Assembly (NCBI GenBank): GCA_032622095.1
Contig: CP136063.1
Span: forward strand, 148,419,379 to 148,483,378
DNA from: Siphonodentalium dalli
Lineage: Eukaryota > Mollusca > Scaphopoda > Gadilida > Siphonodentaliidae
Length of the DNA: 64,000 bases
Direction: 5' to 3'
Shown here piece by piece: positions 57,138 to 64,000 of the stretch. The position numbers and the translations under genes were made by a program. The first letter of the stretch is position 1. Each line of letters starts with the position of its first letter. The notes under the pieces were generated by a model. The model was not told the DNA's origin. It saw only the letters and a list, made by a program, of their open reading frames with translations, and made no database searches.

Positions 57138-58546
57138 TCTCATATATATTTTGAAGACCTCTGTCTGTCTGTCTGTATGTCCTTTATAGAATCGAAAACG
57201 GGTTGACCGATCGAGACCAAACTTCCTATCCAAAGGTAAAATCCCACGGGAATCGTCGCATTTTGGAGAAGCCCAGAGCACCCATTCTCCACTCTCAGTT
57301 ACAAAAAAAACGGCACTGCGGTGGTTAATCAAGAGATAATTTAATGAGCGTTAGTTTTTGACGCAGAGCTATAAAGAGCGTTTGATCACCATTCAACGTT
57401 ATTAGCATCTGCAGAGAGATATACGGGAACAATACTTTTGAGTGGTTTCCTATGCGGGGAGATTTATTGGATGCCATAGTACTCTTACAACATCATTGTT
57501 ATAGTATGTATGACACTTAGGTCATGGCTTAGGGGGGTAGTTAGTGTGGATATAGGCATAATGCTTCTCAGAAATCCCGGTTACAGACAAACACTCACAA
57601 TTTCGTCTTTTGCATCAGATACCAACACCTCGACCGATCGGGACGAAACTTGGTACGTGTGTGTAGTTTGACCAGGTGGTCGTCGTTGTCGTATTGGCGA
57701 GCCCGTGCGACGCCCGTGCAGCGCATGCGCAGACGAGATCTCGGAAACGGGTGGAGCTATCGACTTGAAATTTGGTATGTGAATGTATCTTGCCCCGGAT
57801 ACGAATTTTATCGGGTCGCCGAGCCCGTGCGACGCCAGATTCGCGTATGCGCAGACCAGATCTCGGAAACGGGTGGAGCTATCGACTTGAAATTTGGTAT
57901 GGGAATGTATCTTGCCACGGATACGAATTTTATCGGGTCGCCGAGCCCGTGCGATGCCAGCTTCGCGCATGCGCAGACGAGATCTAGGAAACGGGTGGAG
58001 CTATCGACTTGAAATTTGGTATGTGAATGTATCTTGCCCCGGATACGAATTTTATCGGGTCGCCGAGCCCGTGCGACGCCAGATTCGCGTATGCGCAGAC
58101 CAGATCTCTGAAACGGGTGGAGCTATCGACTTGAAATTTGGTATGGGAATGTATCTTGCCACGGATACGAATTTTATCGGGTCGCCGAGCCCGTGCGATG
58201 CCAGCTTCGCGCATGCGCAGACGAGATCTAGGAAACGGGTGGAGCTATCGACTTGAAATTTGGTATGTGAATGTATCTTGCCCCGGATACGAATTTTATC
58301 GGGTCGCCGAGCCCGTGCGACGCCAGATTCGCGTATGCGCAGACCAGATCTCTGAAACGGGTGGAGCTATCGACTTGAAATTTGGTATGGGAATGTATCT
58401 TGCCACGGATACGAATTTTATCGGGTCACCGAGCCCGTGAGACGCCAGCTGCGCGCATGCGCAGACCAGATCTCGGAAACGGGTGGAGCTATCGACTTGA
58501 AATTTGGTTTTTGAATAGCCCGGACAACGTCGGGCTCGTCGGCTAG
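57138..58546 (+). mobile_element. Helitron-like element C
   Basis: It starts TCTCATATATATTTTGAAGA after a host A. It ends with hairpin AGCCCGGACAACGTCGGGCT, CGTCGGCTAG and host T. The interior from about 57700 holds between six and seven 122-bp repeats. The 57180-57600 segment is absent from elements A and D and carries its own GACCGATCGAGACCAAACTT, an alternative version of the GACCGATCGGGACGAAACTT block at about 57633. The copy therefore looks mosaic. Confidence 0.8.
57700..58515 (+). repeat. 122-bp tandem repeat with 244-bp higher-order unit
   Basis: Successive units alternate between CTTGCCCCGGATACG plus GACGCCAGATTCGCGTATGC and CTTGCCACGGATACG plus GATGCCAGCTTCGCGCATGC. Three consecutive dimers are almost identical. 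122 is not a multiple of three, so reading frames rotate and the 120-codon frames here are artefacts. Confidence 0.93.
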
Positions 58547-59643
58547 TTTACATATAATTTTATCACGCGAACGCACAAATACTCAGTTCTGTGAGAGATG
58601 CACTAAGAAAACCACATGCAGGAAGCATAAATCCGGTCCTCTCAGTTCGAAGCTCCCACATATTTTTGAAGTATATTTGACAGGTGCGAGTTGGTCTTAT
58701 CGCTCGATTATACCGAGGATCGAATAAAGTTTTATTCTGGTTTTCCCGCAGACTGTTCGCCGGGCGTTTCCCTCACAGCCGAGCTTGAGACAGGTACGCG
58801 TGACATGTTCAATATGAACAAGTCATCGATATCCTATTTATTTTTGATTAATTGAAGAGGTTCGCTGGTGCAGTCGTGTCTGTATGAAAACTAAACAACA
58901 CATCGCCAAATTCTGACAGTAAACATACACGTCCATCTATTGTGTTCCCATTCGGCGATACAGATCTACCAAACATAAACTTAAACCCGACACTGAAGTG
59001 TATATCGCGACGAGGCGACCGCATGTCTGTGTCGATCCCGCCTCCTTATATACATATCCAAATCGCTTGTCGCCGAATTCTTTGACCAAACGTAAGCGAT
59101 CGTGGTGCAAACAATATGCCGTGACTTCCGGTATAATATCAGTCCCTTGCGCCTTCTCAAATTTCAATTATGACTTTTTATGTTTGACTATTTGATTTTT
59201 TCTCGATCGCCCGTTTGTCCATGACAATGAAAGTGGCGATCATTGCACGAAGTACATCCAAACAAGGCCGTTCGTATCAAGAGTATTAAATGACCTTCGT
59301 CCGTGATAAGACTGCCAGATATGTGCCCCACTCATGTTATTTTTCCAGACGATGGGCGTTCTTTGTGGTAAATATGTTATGGACATCTGTGATCGGCTCG
59401 CTCAATTCATATGCATCATGACAATATTGGGTTTTTAATATCCTCATATCAGAAACAATGGACTATGAAACAATTGGGATATTCGATACATATCCAATTA
59501 CAACTGGCAGATGAACTCACCAAAACACTTGAGCCCTTGTCATGACTCACACCTATCGGCTATTATCACCCCACAATGCATGCAACCCAATCGATAGATC
59601 CCTTCCCGATATATGTGTGAACCTAACGGGACAACATCCCTAA
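58547..59643. other. Intergenic stretch, nothing recognised
   Basis: No frame over 80 codons with recognisable content. Confidence 0.5.
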
Positions 59644-60220
59644 TCTCATATATATTTTGAAGACCTCTGTCTGTATGTTTGTCTGTATGTTTGTCTGTAT
59701 GTTTGTCATTTATACAAATCTACGATTCTCGACCGATTGGGACGAAACTTGGTACGTGTGTGTAGTTTGACCGGGCGGTGGACGTTGTCGTATTGGCGAG
59801 CCCGTGCGGCGCCCGCTTCGCGCATGCGCAGACGAGATCTCGTAAACGGGTGGAGCTATCGACTTGAAATTTGCTATGTGAATGTATCTTGCCCGGATAC
59901 GAATTTTATCGGGTTGCCGAGCCCGTGCGATGCCAGCTTCGCGCATGCGCAGACGAGATCTCGGAAACGGGTGGAGCTATCGACTTGAAATTTGCTATGT
60001 GAATGTATCTTGCCCCGGATACGAATTTTATCGGGTCGCCGAGCCCGTGCGACGCCAGCTTCGCGCATGCGCAGACCAGATCTCGGAAACGGGTAGAGCT
60101 ATCGACTTGAAATTTGGTTTTTGAATAGCCCGGACAACGTCGGGCTGGGTAGAGCTATTGAATTGAAATTTGGTTTTTGAATAGCCCGGACAACGTCGGG
60201 CTCATCGGGCTCATCGGCTA
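59644..60220 (+). mobile_element. Helitron-like element D
   Basis: It starts TCTCATATATATTTTGAAGA after a host A, followed by a (CTGTATGTTTGT)n tract. It then has about 2.6 units of the 122-bp repeat and two consecutive hairpin tails (AGCCCGGACAACGTCGGGCT at 60126 and 60183). The end reads CATCGGCTA then TATA, so the last G of CTAG is missing. The tail duplication of about 57 bp is specific to this copy. Confidence 0.75.
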
Positions 60221-60231
60221 TATATTTAATA

Positions 60232-60706
60232 ACCTCCTTTAGTTATACCATCCTAATATGTAAACACATCGATTGATCACCATTCTTTAGTTATAGCCCT
60301 CCTAATATGTAAACACACCCATTGATCACCATTCTTTAGTTATACCCATCATAATATGTAAACACACCCATTGATCACCATTCTTTAGTTATACCCATCC
60401 TAATATGTAAACACACCCATTGATCGCCATTCTTTAGTTATACCCATCCTAATATGTAAACACACCCACTGATAACCATTCTTTAGTTATACCCATCCTA
60501 ATATGTAAACACACCCACTAATCACCATTCTTTAGTTATACCCATCCTAATATGTAAACACACCCATTGATCACCAGTATTTAGTTATACCCATCCTAAT
60601 ATATATAAACACACCCATTGATCACCATTCTTTAGTTATACCCATCCTAATATGTAAACACACCCATCCTGATATGTAAACACACCCATTGATCATCATT
60701 CTTTTA
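60232..60706 (+). repeat. 49-bp minisatellite, about 9 units
   Basis: Units contain TAATATGTAAACACACCCAT, TGATCACCATTCTTTAGTTA and TACCCATCC. Most spacings are 49 bp. It starts within about 12 bp of the end of element D. Confidence 0.95.
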
Positions 60707-61002
60707 GTCTTTAACCGATCATATTTAACCAAGTTCAAACTGTTGTGCATATATATATTTATCATATGACTCAATCATTATTTACGTTGGAAAGTATGTC
60801 ATAAATCAATTGCATATGAACTACTAGTTCATATCACCTTCCGATAATTTGATTGGTTTGTTGACAAAAAGTGTGTTCTGATTGGCTGAATGGCAGCCTG
60901 GGCCGAGCCGCATCTCTAACTAAATGCAGGTCAAATTCATGCGCGTCAATCAACGCGATGCCGAAATTCTCGCAAGTATATATATAATCTTGAAATATAT
61001 AG

Positions 61003-61193
61003 TTTTGGACATTGTTATACGATAAATAGAATATGTAATTCGTATTTATCTAATAAACATACGATATAATGTCACAAACTGAGAACAGAATAGCGCTGCC
61101 GATGTCATATAGCTATTTAGTGATTTGTGTACGTTTTTGGACATCGTAATCAATTTATAGGTGTCATATGATAAATAGAATATGTAATTCGTG
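61003..61193 (+). repeat. Diverged direct duplication
   Basis: TTTTGGACAT and ATAAATAGAATATGTAATTC occur at about 61002-61042 and again at 61135-61190. Confidence 0.7.
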
Positions 61194-61320
61194 TTTCTCT
61201 CATATGATATTTATGAAACTCGTCACGAATTTTCAGTTTTCTCTCGCCAGAGGCTCGAGAAAACTGATAATTCTTAGACTCGTTTCATAAATATCATATG
61301 AGAGAAACACTCATTTCATA
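61181..61320. repeat. Near-perfect hairpin 6 (140 bp)
   Basis: The arms GTGTTTCTCTCATATGATAT through TTATGAAAC pair with their complement. The inner stem CAGTTTTCTC...GAGAAAACTG has a short loop. Confidence 0.93.
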
Positions 61321-62102
61321 TCCTCTATATATTTGACAACTCATATCCGTCATATCAAAATCTGTTTTAGAGGTCCACCTAATATACTGACAATATTTTT
61401 CACGTGCAGGTCAGAACGACGCGCCGTTTTATTGCAGCAGGGGTGCACTGAGGGGGCGATCAAAGAAGTACCTCTTTTTAATATGATGTTATGCCAGTAA
61501 TTGATGCGTATTTTCATAAACGTAGAACAGTGTATGCATATATGCATACAGCCAACTCATTCGGCATTAAATGGCAATTATAGCTACCGTAGGGCGTAGG
61601 CTTTGTGTTCGTATATAGCATATAACTTGACATGGGCTTGAACTGGTCATGCTCACCCAGCGTCGATCTCTGCGCTTGGCGCACCGGACAGGCTTAACAA
61701 CATGTCCTGCCATATAAATACGCGCTTAATAATAACCACATATATATGATAGATATAAATCAAATAAATTAAATGTCTAAAACTGAATACATCTTAGAAA
61801 GATCTATAAAACGAATACGGAAATTAATTAAATGTATTATGATAAAATTATGCGTGATGATGCACACGTGGCTGTAAATATTATTTGTATATAATTATTT
61901 GTAATTTGTCTAGAATGTCTTATATATAGATGTTAGACAATAAAATATGACATGACAACGTGTCCTCCGGTCACTGATAGATGTATGTATCTATATATAT
62001 CATTTGACATTATATGTTTTAAGCAAATCAGTTGGCAGATCCAGGTCGTAATATATTATGAACAGACTTGAAGTTATATATTCCTAAAGCATATGCTACA
62101 CA
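61321..62102. other. Intergenic stretch, nothing recognised
   Basis: No frame above 70 codons and no repeat supported. Confidence 0.5.
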
Positions 62103-62106
62103 TTAA

Positions 62107-62365
62107 CCCTTTATTCACTATAAATACTAATTGACGAGTAGTTCCCTCAGGAAATAATCAGATACCAAGTTCAACACCGTTTGTTGAACTTCGTATCTAA
62201 AATTTTCCTCCTATAGAGAAAAGGAATCCTTCTTCATTTCTTTTATATATGCTTGTTTATCTGTCGTATGCTTATATTTGACGAACATCCCTCGGGGTGA
62301 ATAATAGACCATGCCAATGTATGCTTTTATACTTGAATTGGAGAATCCCTGCAGAGAAGAAAGGG
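62107..62365 (+). mobile_element. piggyBac-like MITE, copy 4 (complete)
   Basis: TTAA (62103-62106) then CCCTTTATTCAC at the left; GAAGAAAGGG then TTAA (62366-62369) at the right. TTAA duplication with CCC...GGG termini is the piggyBac signature. The 259-bp body has GACGAGTAGTTCCCTCAGGA and the palindrome AAGTTCAACACCGTTTGTTG (then AACTT), as in the other copies. No coding capacity. Confidence 0.82.
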
Positions 62366-62369
62366 TTAA

Positions 62370-64000
62370 AATAAATGTTGTGACATTATACAATTATATG
62401 TATATATTATCTATAATATATACTGGAAAGAAATCACATAATGCTCAATATCTCAAAGGTATACCCTGCCAATATTTACTTGAATTGGGGAGGATTCACC
62501 AGGCACACATCAAAAACAATATTAATTCACATAACAAGTTATAGAAAACCGTATTTTTACAGTGCACTTATGTGGGTTTTTTTAGTAAGTTTACCGTCTT
62601 GCTGTTGGTGATAATAAATGTGTTTAAACCAAATCAGAAACCAGTTATCTAAGGGGACATTCTAGTTTTTAGCATTGTCTTTAATAAGATTTGGCCATAT
62701 CAACGGTGTGGCTGCTTTTTTGACTTAATCTCACAATTGAGGAGATGGATCCATATAAGCGCCTGGCGCTTGCTGTCATATCCTCTTCTCGCTCAGAGTT
62801 ACCATACTTAAATACATGTACATCATCTTGTAAATTATTGTATAAATATGAGATACAAAATGAATAATGTTTACACCAACCTAACAACAAGAGTTAAATA
62901 AAAACAAGATAAGAAAAATAAGATTTAGTATATTTTTTATTAACTATTTGGGTCGATTTTTATTATTACATTTTTCATTTAATTGCTCTCAATGGGCATC
63001 GAAACCTCATAACATACTTGTAGAAATGATTACTTGTGCATGGATTCACTGAACCAGGGTATGACACCCAATGCATATGTTGCATGAGCATAAAACAGCG
63101 TTCCCACAAGAAACCTCGTTTTCCATCTCGCCTGACTTTATCTCATCTAAACCGCTTATCTGATCATAACAAATAAAAAATTCACACGACGTCGATAGTC
63201 CGTGATTAAAAAGTAAACTGCGCTCACATGCCGAGAGTTTATTTTCTGAAGACATTCAAAAATCCACAGCCGTTATTTTGGATGATCGCTGTTTTCAATG
63301 AAAACAAAAACATTAGTCGGATTGTTTCAGCTTTTCGGTGCCTCTGGCACCTCCGAGGCTATCACCGGGTACATCTCCCACATAGCGCCGTTATCAATAC
63401 TAACAGACGGAAAAACGAAACTACGAAAACCTTCTAAGGTTAAACCAGATAAGCTGCTATTACGCGAGATGGGCGGCCATCGTAAAACGTCGAAGTTTGG
63501 CAGTACGGAATTTTTGCCGCCGATAACGTTCGTTGTAAATTTCAGAAAGCTTTTTACTATCTTTCTTTTGGTGTGTGATATTAATATTTATATGATGTCT
63601 TGATGTGACGAATGTCAGATCACTGGCGATAGCAGCCATCCCATAACGTTTACGACACCATGACTAGCCGACATGCAGTTATAGATCGTATATATATGAT
63701 AGATTGATGTGTGGGGAGCAAGTGTATTTCCTTCAAACCAAATGGTGATACCAAGTGGTCATCCCAGTAAGTATCCACTTAAAATTCCACATTTCATGTG
63801 GGAAAGCTAAATTTGAGCAGGCTATAATTTTAGATATAGGTTGGGTAGTAAACTGGACAAGGCCGGAAATAATGGGTATCGAATATAAGTATATGTGCAT
63901 GTTACTACGATCTATTATGACAAGCAATATGGTTCTGGTAAATGGACAGATCGTGTATATATACATTTTCTATTTGTGGATTAACAAGCAATATATATAT
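62370..64000. other. Intergenic stretch to window end
   Basis: A frame at 63298-63603 (ATG, 101 codons) overlaps a second frame at 63228-63437. Neither resembles a known family. TTTTTACAGTG at 62556 resembles the CACTGTAAA ends discussed elsewhere. Nothing else supported. Confidence 0.45.

Noticed and set aside
57581-58440. Overlapping 100-129 codon frames in the 57.6-58.4 kb region, and similar ones at 1.3-1.7, 2.2-2.6 and 59.7-60.1 kb
   Set aside because: They are translations of the 122-bp tandem repeats of Helitron-like elements in rotating frames, on both strands.
63298-63603. Candidate 101-codon gene
   Set aside because: ATG start and reasonable composition, but no motif, no splice evidence, and an overlapping frame of similar length. 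Kept only as a note in the intergenic entry.

Overview
The window is eukaryotic, almost certainly metazoan, and AT-rich. There is no bacterial-style gene packing. The only convincing gene is a zinc-finger exon pair ending in a splice donor. Almost everything else is mobile-element or satellite sequence. LINE fragments (one with a 2A-like N-terminus), Helitron-like elements carrying central tandem repeats, TTAA-flanked MITEs and foldback elements together suggest a marine invertebrate such as a mollusc or another lophotrochozoan or deuterostome. The sequence alone does not fix the taxon. All coordinates were read by eye and may be off by a few bases.

Layout. 1-3726 and 43570-45936 are two inverted copies of one unclassified TIR element. 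It carries a dispersed 15-16 bp motif (GGTAACGTAGGTATCG). The left copy holds a composite Helitron-like insertion (1225-2457), and the right copy preserves the matching empty site. 6.4 kb has a TTAA MITE. 12.0-15.0 kb has two clusters of the palindromic word AGAACACATGTGTTCT. 15.7-16.6 kb holds the gene: a PHD-like zinc finger followed by a FLYWCH domain. 13.2, 17.8, 21.5 and 62.1 kb carry copies of a piggyBac-like MITE with a central hairpin. 25.5 kb is the 5' end of a LINE with a 2A-like peptide. 27.1-29.3 kb is a 48-bp minisatellite split by a foldback transposon. 31.4-32.0 kb is the 3' end of a LINE. 33.7-34.8 kb is a TIR element rich in TTGGAAATTTCCAA words. 37.4-37.9 kb is a second type of TTAA MITE. 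47.4-49.4 kb is a degenerate long-period tandem array. 52.3-53.2 kb is a 0.9-kb foldback element. 57.1-58.5 and 59.6-60.2 kb are two further Helitron-like elements, the first with a 244-bp higher-order repeat. A 49-bp minisatellite adjoins the second.

Recurring themes. Six or more near-perfect hairpins of about 90-165 bp are scattered through the window. Several unrelated blocks are each built from one short palindromic word. Both look like non-autonomous DNA-transposon architecture rather than host genes. I saw no rRNA, complete tRNA or CRISPR array. Most open frames of 60-140 codons are by-products of repeats whose period is divisible by three, or of low-complexity DNA.
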